Source of the DNA: an uncultured Eubacteriales bacterium
GTDB taxonomy: Bacteria; Bacillota; Clostridia; Peptostreptococcales; Anaerovoracaceae
Reading direction: 5' to 3'
Length of the DNA stretch: 5,366 nt
NCBI GenBank assembly: GCA_959021945.1
Contig: CAUEYG010000152.1
Span: 1 to 5,366 of the forward strand
Shown here: positions 1-5,366 of the stretch, piece after piece
Position numbering within the stretch: the first letter of the stretch is position 1
Layout: the number at the start of each line of letters is the position of its first letter
The notes under the pieces: generated by a model
What the model was told of the DNA's origin: nothing
Seen by the model: only the letters and a program-made list of their open reading frames with translations
Databases searched by the model: none
Position numbers and translations under genes: made by a program

Positions 1-58
1 TGCCCAGCATGTACAGGGCATTCCCCCGCTGGGTTCCTGGACGCGCCAGCCCGTCCCT
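1..58. other. GC-rich segment of unlike composition at left edge; possible junction
   Basis: Bases 1-60 contain 41 G or C (68%), against 50 of 120 (42%) in bases 61-180. The jump coincides with the point, around base 58, where the encoded protein stops resembling the DUF4080-like family. I translated all three minus frames and all three plus frames of this stretch and recognised no known protein, so a simple frameshift does not restore the expected sequence. It could be a rearrangement or insertion boundary, a chimeric assembly end, or an unusual but genuine family variant. Confidence 0.45.
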
Positions 59-163
59 CAATTCCAGCTGACAGCCAGCTTCGCAGCCTGCCATATATAA
101 ATATTTCAGCGCCAGGTTAGAATGGACATATTTGGAATTCAATGTTGTCAGTAGTACCTTCAT
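1..163 (-). CDS. B12-binding radical SAM protein, DUF4080-like (N-terminal fragment, cut by left edge)
   Basis: This is the first 54 codons of a gene that runs off the left edge. The start is ATG at 163-161, preceded by AAAGGA, and the frame stays open to base 1. The N-terminus MKVLLTTLNSKYVHSNLALK matches my memory of the beginning of clostridial B12-binding radical SAM proteins (DUF4080 type), where a Rossmann-like cobalamin-binding domain precedes the radical SAM domain. Residues 1 to about 35, ending in LELR, fit that family. In relatives LELR is normally followed by a sequence like EFTIN, but here it is followed by DGLARPGTQRG, encoded by very GC-rich DNA, so the last ~19 codons may not belong to the original gene. 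Neither the cluster cysteines nor the rest of the B12 domain is in view. The gene begins 18 bases after the preceding radical SAM gene and is probably co-transcribed with it. The substrate is unknown. The family call rests on about 35 residues only. Confidence 0.65.
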   Translation of the reverse strand, partial: MKVLLTTLNSKYVHSNLALKYLYMAGCEAGCQLELRDGLARPGTQRGNALYMLG

Positions 164-168
164 CTGTA

Positions 169-174
169 TCCTTT
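169..174 (-). promoter_or_regulatory. Ribosome binding site of the DUF4080-like gene
   Basis: AAAGGA on the minus strand lies 5 bases before the ATG at 163, within the 18-base gap after the upstream radical SAM gene. It supports the choice of that ATG and independent initiation inside a polycistronic message. Confidence 0.6.
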
Positions 175-181
175 CAGACTG

Positions 182-1054
182 TTACAGCATTCGGAAACGT
201 TCATCCTTCAGCATATTATGATCCTTCATGGCTCTCCGGAGCATCGCGATCATCTTCTCCTTATCCTGCGGCAGATCACCTCTCAAAGAAACATAGTTAG
301 AAGCGTGATTGCTGCGGAATACACAGGTTCTCTTTACATCAATATTTTTCAGCATCAAAAGGGTCTCCGCCACTACTTCTTCTGCTGACAGCACTTGAAA
401 TTTCCCCGAACGAATATCTTTTTCCAAAGGTACGCCAGGTTCCACCATGAGAGTTAAGAGACCCACATAGGAAGGTTCCATTTCACTGATCATGGTTCCT
501 GTCTGAATGGCGTGATCTTCCCATCCATCTCTTCCGCCCATGCCGGAAATAAAGGTGACAGACGCTTTGATCCCGGAAGCCTCAATTTTGCGTACTGCTT
601 CAATGAGCTGCGCCCTTGTAACGCCCTTACAAATATCCTTTAAGACTTTATCGCTGCCTGACTCTGCTCCAATGTAAATGATTCCCACCCCATTGTTGTA
701 AAGTTCTTTTAATTCCTCCGGCGTTTTGTTCAGCACATCTTGAGGCGAGCCATAGACGCTAACTCTCTCACATTCAGGAAACAGCTTATTGATATGGTTT
801 AAAATTCGCATCAGCTTGTCATTGCTCAGCACCAGAGCGTCCCCATCTGCCAAAAAGATACGGTCCACTCTTCTGTACTGTTTACGTGCCATATCCAGAT
901 CTTCCAATACTTCCTCAGGATTTCTCACCCGAAAGGTCTTATCCTTGAACATGCTGCAAAAAGTACACTGATTATGGGCACAGCCGATAGTCACCTGGAC
1001 AATCAGACTGTATGCTTCACTGGGCGGTCTGAAAATATTTCCTTCATATCTCAT
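182..1054 (-). CDS. Radical SAM protein of unknown function (COG1032-like)
   Basis: A complete 290-residue radical SAM enzyme. Such enzymes use a [4Fe-4S] cluster to cleave S-adenosylmethionine and generate a 5'-deoxyadenosyl radical. The cluster motif is GCAHNQCTFC, with cysteines at 25, 30 and 33, giving CX4CX2C rather than the usual CX3CX2C; I recall this spacing in COG1032-type relatives. Further TIM-barrel elements are LADGDALVL (68-76), YGSPQDVL (101-108) and YIGAESGSD (127-135), the last probably near the SAM site. The barrel spans roughly residues 15-230, followed by a short helical, basic C-terminus that lacks an evident TRAM, SPASM or extra cysteine-cluster domain. The protein looks cytosolic, with no signal peptide or membrane segment. 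The start has AAGGAG 8 bases upstream, and the gene follows argS by 12 bases. The substrate cannot be read from the sequence. Placement beside argS hints at, but does not prove, a role linked to translation or RNA modification. The superfamily is certain; the function is unknown. Confidence 0.93.
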   Translation of the reverse strand: MRYEGNIFRPPSEAYSLIVQVTIGCAHNQCTFCSMFKDKTFRVRNPEEVLEDLDMARKQYRRVDRIFLADGDALVLSNDKLMRILNHINKLFPECERVSVYGSPQDVLNKTPEELKELYNNGVGIIYIGAESGSDKVLKDICKGVTRAQLIEAVRKIEASGIKASVTFISGMGGRDGWEDHAIQTGTMISEMEPSYVGLLTLMVEPGVPLEKDIRSGKFQVLSAEEVVAETLLMLKNIDVKRTCVFRSNHASNYVSLRGDLPQDKEKMIAMLRRAMKDHNMLKDERFRML

Positions 1055-1062
1055 AAAAAAAT

Positions 1063-1068
1063 CTCCTT
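1063..1068 (-). promoter_or_regulatory. Ribosome binding site of the radical SAM gene, touching the argS stop
   Basis: AAGGAG on the minus strand sits 8 bases before the ATG at 1054. Its first two bases belong to the argS stop codon (TAA, 1069-1067), so ribosomes finishing argS are placed directly over this site. This supports both the start choice and coupled expression. Confidence 0.7.
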
Positions 1069-2782
1069 ACATTTTTTCCGGTGCCTGGATTCCCAAGAGA
1101 CCCAGCCCGTTTTTAATGGTATTTTTAGCCGCCATAACGAGAGCGACTTTGGCAGTCTTTTCTTCTTCATCATCCACCAGCACATGCTCATCATGATAGA
1201 ACCGGTTAAAGGCCTGCGCGATATCTACAATATGCCGAGTCACAATAGAAGGTTCATATTTGTCGCCTGCCTCTGCTACAACAGAAGGGAAAGCGTAGAT
1301 CAGCCTGATCAATTCATAGGCGCTGTCTCCTGTTATATATTTAGCATCAAACTGACCGGACTTGGCTTTTTCTACCGTCTCTTCTCCTGCCTTTCTCAGC
1401 ACGCTGGCAGCTCTGGCGTGGGTATACTGCACATAGGGTCCTGTTTCTCCCTCAAAATTGAGTACCTTATCCCAGGAAAAGACATAATCTTTAATGCGGT
1501 TATTGGAAAGCTCCTGGAACATAACTGCCCCGATTCCAACCATCTTGGCCGTTTCATCAATGCTGTCCGTATTTACATTTTTTTCTTTTATAATTTCCTT
1601 TGTCTGATCTACGGCCCTATTGAGAACATCTTCTAAAAAGACAACCCTGCCTTCTCTTGTGGACATTACGCCGTCTTCTAGGCTGACAAGTCCAAAAGGA
1701 ATATGAACGCAATCTTTCGCCCAATCATAGCCCAAAAGCTCAACGATCTTAATCCACTGCTGGAAGTGAAGATTTTGCTGAGAAGCTACTACATACAAGT
1801 TTTTATAAAAGTTATAGTGTTCCTTTCTATATACAGCAGCAGCGATATCCCTTGTAATGTAAAGGGTGGAACCATCGGATTTTGTAATGAGAGCCGGAGA
1901 CATGCCGTATTCCTCCAGATTTACAATCTGTGCGCCCTCTGATTCCTCTAGCAGGTTGGCATCCTTTAATTCCTGAACAAAGCGGGGCATCTTATCGGAA
2001 TAAAAACTTTCTCCTGCATAAGAGTCGAATTCAATTCCCAGCATATCATAAACGCGAGTAAATTCTTTCAAGCTTTCATCCCGGAACCACTGCCACAATT
2101 CCAGCTCCTCCGGTTCTCCCTTTTCCAGTCTGGTAAAGATATCCCTGGCCTCTTGGTCAAGGCTAGGGTCTTTTTCCGCCTCCACATGGAATTTTGTGTA
2201 GTAAGAAAGAAGGGTTTTGATCGGTTCGTTGACAACATCTTCCTTCTTCCCCCATCTTCTATAGGCGCAGATCATCTTTCCAAACTGAGTTCCATAATCG
2301 CCTAAATGGTTGATTCTTACCGTATCGTAACCGAGAAAATCATAAATCTTATAAATGGAATTTCCAATTACCGTGCTCCTAATGTGTCCAATATGAAAAG
2401 GCTTCGCAATGTTAGGTGAGGAGTATTCTACAATTACTTTTTTGCCCTCCCCCATGTTGCTGCGGCCATAATCATTCCCTTTTTCCAAGGCTTCTTTTAC
2501 TGTATCATCTACATACACCTCTCTGGACAAAAACATATTTACATAAGCGTTCACCGGCTCTACTTTTGCAAAGATAGGGTTATCACTGATCTTAGCCGCA
2601 ATGTCCTTTGCAATCATAGGCGGCGCTTTCCGCAAAACCTTGGCCAGCTTGAAACATGGAAAAGCGTAGTCGCCCATTTTATTATCTGTCGGCACTTCTA
2701 CCATATTTTGCAGTTCTTCGGCAGTAAGGCCTTCCACCGCTGTGCTCAAAAGCTGTGCGATTTTCTCTTTGTAATTAATCAT
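1067..2782 (-). CDS. argS: Arginyl-tRNA synthetase
   Basis: A class I aminoacyl-tRNA synthetase that attaches arginine to tRNA-Arg in the cytosol using ATP. The 571 residues match the usual bacterial length of about 550-580, so it looks complete. In order: the N-terminal tRNA-binding (Add1) domain, about residues 1-90, with GDYAFPCFKLAK at 37-48; the Rossmann catalytic domain with SPNIAKPFHIGH, HIGH being at 130-133, and HLGDYGTQFG shortly after; the KMSKS-equivalent loop GVMSTREG with MSTR at 373-376; and the DALR-type anticodon-binding domain starting near YTHARA (453-458) and ending in a typical LLGIQAPEKM. The KMSKS loop lacks the canonical lysines, as in many ArgRS proteins, and the lysine just before HIGH (K127) is thought to compensate. 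The ATG at 2782 is backed by AAGGAG 10 bases upstream and overlaps the end of the DUF523 gene by 8 bases. No frameshift or truncation is seen. The identification is secure. Confidence 0.98.
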   Translation of the reverse strand: MINYKEKIAQLLSTAVEGLTAEELQNMVEVPTDNKMGDYAFPCFKLAKVLRKAPPMIAKDIAAKISDNPIFAKVEPVNAYVNMFLSREVYVDDTVKEALEKGNDYGRSNMGEGKKVIVEYSSPNIAKPFHIGHIRSTVIGNSIYKIYDFLGYDTVRINHLGDYGTQFGKMICAYRRWGKKEDVVNEPIKTLLSYYTKFHVEAEKDPSLDQEARDIFTRLEKGEPEELELWQWFRDESLKEFTRVYDMLGIEFDSYAGESFYSDKMPRFVQELKDANLLEESEGAQIVNLEEYGMSPALITKSDGSTLYITRDIAAAVYRKEHYNFYKNLYVVASQQNLHFQQWIKIVELLGYDWAKDCVHIPFGLVSLEDGVMSTREGRVVFLEDVLNRAVDQTKEIIKEKNVNTDSIDETAKMVGIGAVMFQELSNNRIKDYVFSWDKVLNFEGETGPYVQYTHARAASVLRKAGEETVEKAKSGQFDAKYITGDSAYELIRLIYAFPSVVAEAGDKYEPSIVTRHIVDIAQAFNRFYHDEHVLVDDEEEKTAKVALVMAAKNTIKNGLGLLGIQAPEKM

Positions 2783-3218
2783 TCTCTATTTTCTCCTTTT
2801 CTGTAATCACCGTTATCTGAACTTTTTTCAGCAGACGTACCAGGTATCCGTCCCCCTCTTTCAGCTGATTTGAAAATGTTCCGTCATAAATTTGATCTCG
2901 ACCGCAGGATGGGCTCTTTGCCTTGAGTATCGCTCCTTCAATAGGCTCTCCCGCTTCTTTCGCAGCCTGCAGCGCCCTATGATAGGAAAGCTCTGCACCT
3001 CTGGCAAAAGCTTTGGTCAAATCTTGTCCCTGGCTGTCCAGTACCTTTTCTCCTATAATTTCCGCAGGAGGTCTTGGGGCAGGAAGACCTGCCTGGGTCT
3101 CCGGGCAGATTGCCACGTAATGATGCTTTTTTGCAAAATCCACAACCCATTGACTCCTGTTGTTTCCTCCGTTATATTTACAGTTTTCACCTAAAAGGCA
3201 GGCGCTAATCATATACAT
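2775..3218 (-). CDS. DUF523 family [4Fe-4S] protein, TudS-like (putative thiouracil/thiouridine desulfurase)
   Basis: A complete 147-residue single-domain DUF523 (PF04463) protein. Visible family signatures are SACLLG with C7, a second cysteine C13 in NCKYNGGNN, CPE (38-40), the loop GLPAPRPPAEI (44-54), and KAKSPSCG with C105, followed by IYDGTF (110-115). C7, C38 and C105 are the likely ligands of a [4Fe-4S] cluster with one open iron site. Characterised family members are TudS, which desulfurises 2-thiouracil, and RudS, in which a related domain fused to DUF1722 removes sulfur from 4-thiouridine in tRNA. This protein lacks the DUF1722 extension, so its substrate is uncertain. The start at 3218 is preferred over the in-frame ATG at 3212 because AAAGGA ends 9 bases before the former and 15 before the latter. 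It lies 13 bases after mutS2 and overlaps argS by 8. The family call is firm; the desulfurase activity is inferred from homologues. Confidence 0.9.
   Translation of the reverse strand: MYMISACLLGENCKYNGGNNRSQWVVDFAKKHHYVAICPETQAGLPAPRPPAEIIGEKVLDSQGQDLTKAFARGAELSYHRALQAAKEAGEPIEGAILKAKSPSCGRDQIYDGTFSNQLKEGDGYLVRLLKKVQITVITEKEKIEND
2793..2798 (-). promoter_or_regulatory. Ribosome binding site of argS inside the DUF523 gene
   Basis: AAGGAG on the minus strand lies 10 bases before the argS ATG at 2782 and is embedded in the Lys-Glu-rich last codons of the DUF523 gene. It decides the argS start and fits translational coupling across the 8-base overlap. Confidence 0.7.
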
Positions 3219-3227
3219 AAATCTGAT

Positions 3228-3233
3228 TCCTTT
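3228..3233 (-). promoter_or_regulatory. Ribosome binding site of the DUF523 gene, overlapping the mutS2 stop
   Basis: AAAGGA on the minus strand shares two bases with the mutS2 stop codon (TAA, 3234-3232) and ends 9 bases before the ATG at 3218. This favours that ATG over the second in-frame ATG at 3212. Confidence 0.65.
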
Positions 3234-5366
3234 ACTTGAGCGTCACCACAGTAACGCCGTCTCCCCCTTCATCAAAATTTCCTTTGCGAAACCGCCTCAC
3301 ATGTTTATGAGTCCGCATCATATCCTGAAGGCCCTTTTTCAAAATTCCTTCGCCTCTGCCGTGAATCACAGTCACTTCTTTCAGTCCTGCCATGGTAGCA
3401 TCATCTAAATATTTATCTACATCCATAACAGCATCATCTAAATTCTTACCCCGCACATCTACGGAAATGGCCACGGTCTGCGTTTTGGCTTTGTACATGC
3501 TTCCATAGGTTTTTTTCACTTTTTTAGGCCGGTTTGTGTCCAAAGCGCCCCCTTCAATGAGCATAATGTCATCCAGCTTTACTTTTGCTTTCAGGATTCC
3601 TACCTGGACCATCAACTCGCCCTTATCATCAGGCAGCGATACAATCTGTCCCTTCTGTCCGAGGCTTAATACTTTCACACGATCTCCCAGCTTTAAGTCC
3701 TCCGGTGCTACTGGGTTATCGTTGACTTCCCGTATTATCTTTTCTCTGTACCTGCCTGCTGTATCTTTAATCCGCTTCCGATTCTCATCAAACTTTTTAT
3801 TTCGCTGTCCCAAGCTCTCGATTTTCGTCAGCTCTCGCAGCTCTTCCTGCACTTCTTTGGAAACATCCTTAGCTTCCTGCAGGAGCTGCCGCGCTTCTGC
3901 CTTTGCCTGATTTAAAATCTTCGTCTTTTGTTCTTCCAGCCTTCTGGTCTCTTTATCCAGCTCTTCTTTCTGTTTTTTCATAGCCAGATTGAGCCTGACT
4001 GCTTCGTCCCGTTCTTCCTCAGCAGCCTTTTTATCAGCCTCCAGAGCAGCGATGACTTCCTCAAACTGAATGTCGCCTCCATCTAAAAGGCGTCTTGACT
4101 TTTCAATAATCTCACTGGAAAGCCCCAGTTTTTTTGAAATCTCAAAAGCATTGGATTTGCCCGGTATCCCGATTGCCAGCCTGTAGGTAGGGCTCAATGT
4201 TTCCACATCAAATTCCATGGAGGCGTTTTCCACACCTGCCGTTGAAATGGCATACTTTTTCAATTCTGTATAGTGGGTAGTAGCAATGGTTCTTGCTCCT
4301 TTTTCATACAAATCTTCTAAAATGGAAATGGCAAGGGCCGCTCCTTCTGTTGGATCTGTCCCTGCTCCCAGTTCATCGACCAGCACAAGACATCCCGGTC
4401 CTGCGTTCTGTACAATATCCACAATATTGGTCATATGAGAAGAAAAGGTGGAAAGGCTTTGTTCAATACTCTGTTCATCGCCGATATCTGCAAAGATTTC
4501 CTCCCACACAGGAATCTGACTGCCGCCTGCCGCCGGTATATGGAGTCCCGTCTGGGCCATCATGGACAAAAGTCCCACAGTTTTCAGAGTAACGGTCTTT
4601 CCTCCTGTATTAGGCCCTGTAATGACCAGCGTATGGTAGTCTCCTCCAATGGAAACGTTAATAGGCACTACTTTTTTCGGGTCAATTAAAGGATGTCTTG
4701 CTTCTTTGAGAATCAATTCTCCGTCTTCACAAACAGCAGGCTCTTCTCCATGCTGCAGCACAGAAAGCTTGCCCTTTGCCATAATAACATCCAGCTGAAC
4801 CAGCAGTTTTTGATTGTTGAGCAGGCCGTGATAATGTTCTGAAACCCGCCCTGTAAGCTCTGCCAAAATCCGTTCAATTTCCGCCTTTTCCTGCAGTTCT
4901 AATTGGCGCAGTTCGTTGTTTAAATTTACAATAACCTGTGGTTCAATAAAAAGAGTTGCCCCTGTGGCGCTCTGATCGTGCACAATTCCCGGGAACTTAC
5001 CCCTGTGCTCCTGCTTTACTGGTATGACATACCTGCCGTCTCTGACGGTCACAATGGCATCCTGCAGCAGGGTTTTGTTATCTGAGGAGTTGATGATCTG
5101 ATTCATCCGGGCTTTCAGTGCGTCATTCTGTCTTACAATGGCCCTGCGGATGCTCCGAAGCTCCGAACTTGCATTATCCGCCATCTCGTCTTCTGACAGA
5201 ATACATCGGTCGATCTCCTCTTCTAAGCCTTTATAAACTGCTATGACCTCGCCAATGCTCTGGATAACAGGCAAAGGAGGAAGGTCGCTTTTTAGGAAAA
5301 CCGTTACTCTTCTGGCCAGGCTCAGATTATAATGAACCTGGAGCAATTGCCGCATGGTAAGGCTCC
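3232..5366 (-). CDS. mutS2: MutS2: Smr-domain MutS-family ATPase (5' end beyond right edge)
   Basis: The reading frame is open through the right edge. The ATG at 5355 is internal: codons before it (Ser-Leu-Thr) continue the family sequence, and about 80 N-terminal residues are missing compared with the ~785-residue Bacillus protein. Counting from that methionine: core/lever helices 1-230; Walker A GPNTGGKT (247-254); an STFSSHM signature near 295; Walker B CLVLVDE (322-328), followed by LGAGTDPTEGAA; ATTHYTELKKYA in the ATPase; a charged coiled coil about 428-540; a KOW/SH3-like barrel about 554-600; and a C-terminal Smr domain about 628-707 with DVRG (633-636) and HGRGEG (665-670). MutS2 lacks the mismatch-recognition domain of MutS. 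Family members are reported to bind branched DNA and suppress recombination (Helicobacter, Thermus), and in Bacillus to split collided ribosomes. All visible ATPase and Smr motifs look intact. It is the most upstream gene here; its promoter is not in view. Confidence 0.96.
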   Translation of the reverse strand, partial: SLTMRQLLQVHYNLSLARRVTVFLKSDLPPLPVIQSIGEVIAVYKGLEEEIDRCILSEDEMADNASSELRSIRRAIVRQNDALKARMNQIINSSDNKTLLQDAIVTVRDGRYVIPVKQEHRGKFPGIVHDQSATGATLFIEPQVIVNLNNELRQLELQEKAEIERILAELTGRVSEHYHGLLNNQKLLVQLDVIMAKGKLSVLQHGEEPAVCEDGELILKEARHPLIDPKKVVPINVSIGGDYHTLVITGPNTGGKTVTLKTVGLLSMMAQTGLHIPAAGGSQIPVWEEIFADIGDEQSIEQSLSTFSSHMTNIVDIVQNAGPGCLVLVDELGAGTDPTEGAALAISILEDLYEKGARTIATTHYTELKKYAISTAGVENASMEFDVETLSPTYRLAIGIPGKSNAFEISKKLGLSSEIIEKSRRLLDGGDIQFEEVIAALEADKKAAEEERDEAVRLNLAMKKQKEELDKETRRLEEQKTKILNQAKAEARQLLQEAKDVSKEVQEELRELTKIESLGQRNKKFDENRKRIKDTAGRYREKIIREVNDNPVAPEDLKLGDRVKVLSLGQKGQIVSLPDDKGELMVQVGILKAKVKLDDIMLIEGGALDTNRPKKVKKTYGSMYKAKTQTVAISVDVRGKNLDDAVMDVDKYLDDATMAGLKEVTVIHGRGEGILKKGLQDMMRTHKHVRRFRKGNFDEGGDGVTVVTLK

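Noticed and set aside
1055..1066. T/A-rich tract between argS and the radical SAM gene as a terminator
   Set aside because: There is no GC-rich stem before the run, and the tract is simply the spacer between AAGGAG and the start codon.
974..1636. 220-codon open frame on the plus strand
   Set aside because: It lies antisense across the argS C-terminus and the radical SAM N-terminus, which both have clear family motifs. Its translation resembles no family I know.
3210..3212. Second ATG (Met3) as the start of the DUF523 gene
   Set aside because: Its distance from AAAGGA is 15 bases against 9 for the ATG at 3218, so the upstream start fits better.
3536..3910. 124-codon plus-strand open frame, rich in serine and phenylalanine
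   Set aside because: It is antisense to the coiled-coil and KOW-like regions of mutS2. The serine/phenylalanine richness is the expected mirror of Lys/Glu codons in the real gene.
4293..4689. Two overlapping plus-strand open frames opposite the MutS2 ATPase domain
   Set aside because: They lie fully within the conserved Walker A to Walker B coding region of mutS2. I saw no credible ribosome binding site or recognisable product.
5353..5355. ATG at 5355 as the true start of mutS2
   Set aside because: The frame continues upstream to the window edge with family-like codons, there is no Shine-Dalgarno sequence before it, and the protein would lack about 80 conserved N-terminal residues.
1..5366. 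Defence system, mobile element, CRISPR array or RNA gene
   Set aside because: Coding density is almost complete with housekeeping-type genes. I found no repeats, inverted termini, transposase or integrase motifs, and no tRNA- or rRNA-like segment.

Overview
The window is a densely packed piece of bacterial chromosome in which every gene reads on the minus strand. The order of transcription is: mutS2 (its 5' end lies outside the window), a stand-alone DUF523/TudS-like iron-sulfur protein, argS, a radical SAM protein of unknown function, and the first codons of a second, probably B12-binding radical SAM protein (DUF4080-like) that is cut by the left edge. The gaps are only 13, 12 and 18 bases. 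DUF523 and argS overlap by 8 bases. Each internal start has a purine-rich Shine-Dalgarno sequence at a sensible distance, and I see no terminator hairpin between genes. The simplest reading is one polycistronic unit whose promoter lies beyond the right edge.

The gene content suggests an anaerobic Firmicute of the class Clostridia: mutS2 with a C-terminal Smr domain, AAGGAG-type ribosome binding sites, mid-40s GC, two radical SAM enzymes and a probable cobalamin-binding protein. This is inferred from family knowledge and style of sequence. No marker here fixes the genus.

Region by region: 1-163 holds the start of the DUF4080-like protein, and its outermost ~58 bases look foreign to the family and are much richer in GC. 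182-1054 is the orphan radical SAM protein with a CX4CX2C cluster motif. 1067-2782 is a complete arginyl-tRNA synthetase. 2775-3218 is the DUF523 protein. 3232-5366 is MutS2 without roughly its first 80 residues.

Three upstream genes have possible links to translation. ArgRS charges tRNA-Arg, MutS2 of Bacillus has been described as a factor that splits collided ribosomes, and some DUF523 relatives remove sulfur from thiouracil or from 4-thiouridine in tRNA. The radical SAM pair could be RNA- or cofactor-modifying, but the sequence does not show their substrates. There is no clear sign of a wholly new system, mobile element, CRISPR array or RNA gene. The points most worth checking are the anomalous left edge and the uncharacterised radical SAM/DUF523 genes tied to argS.
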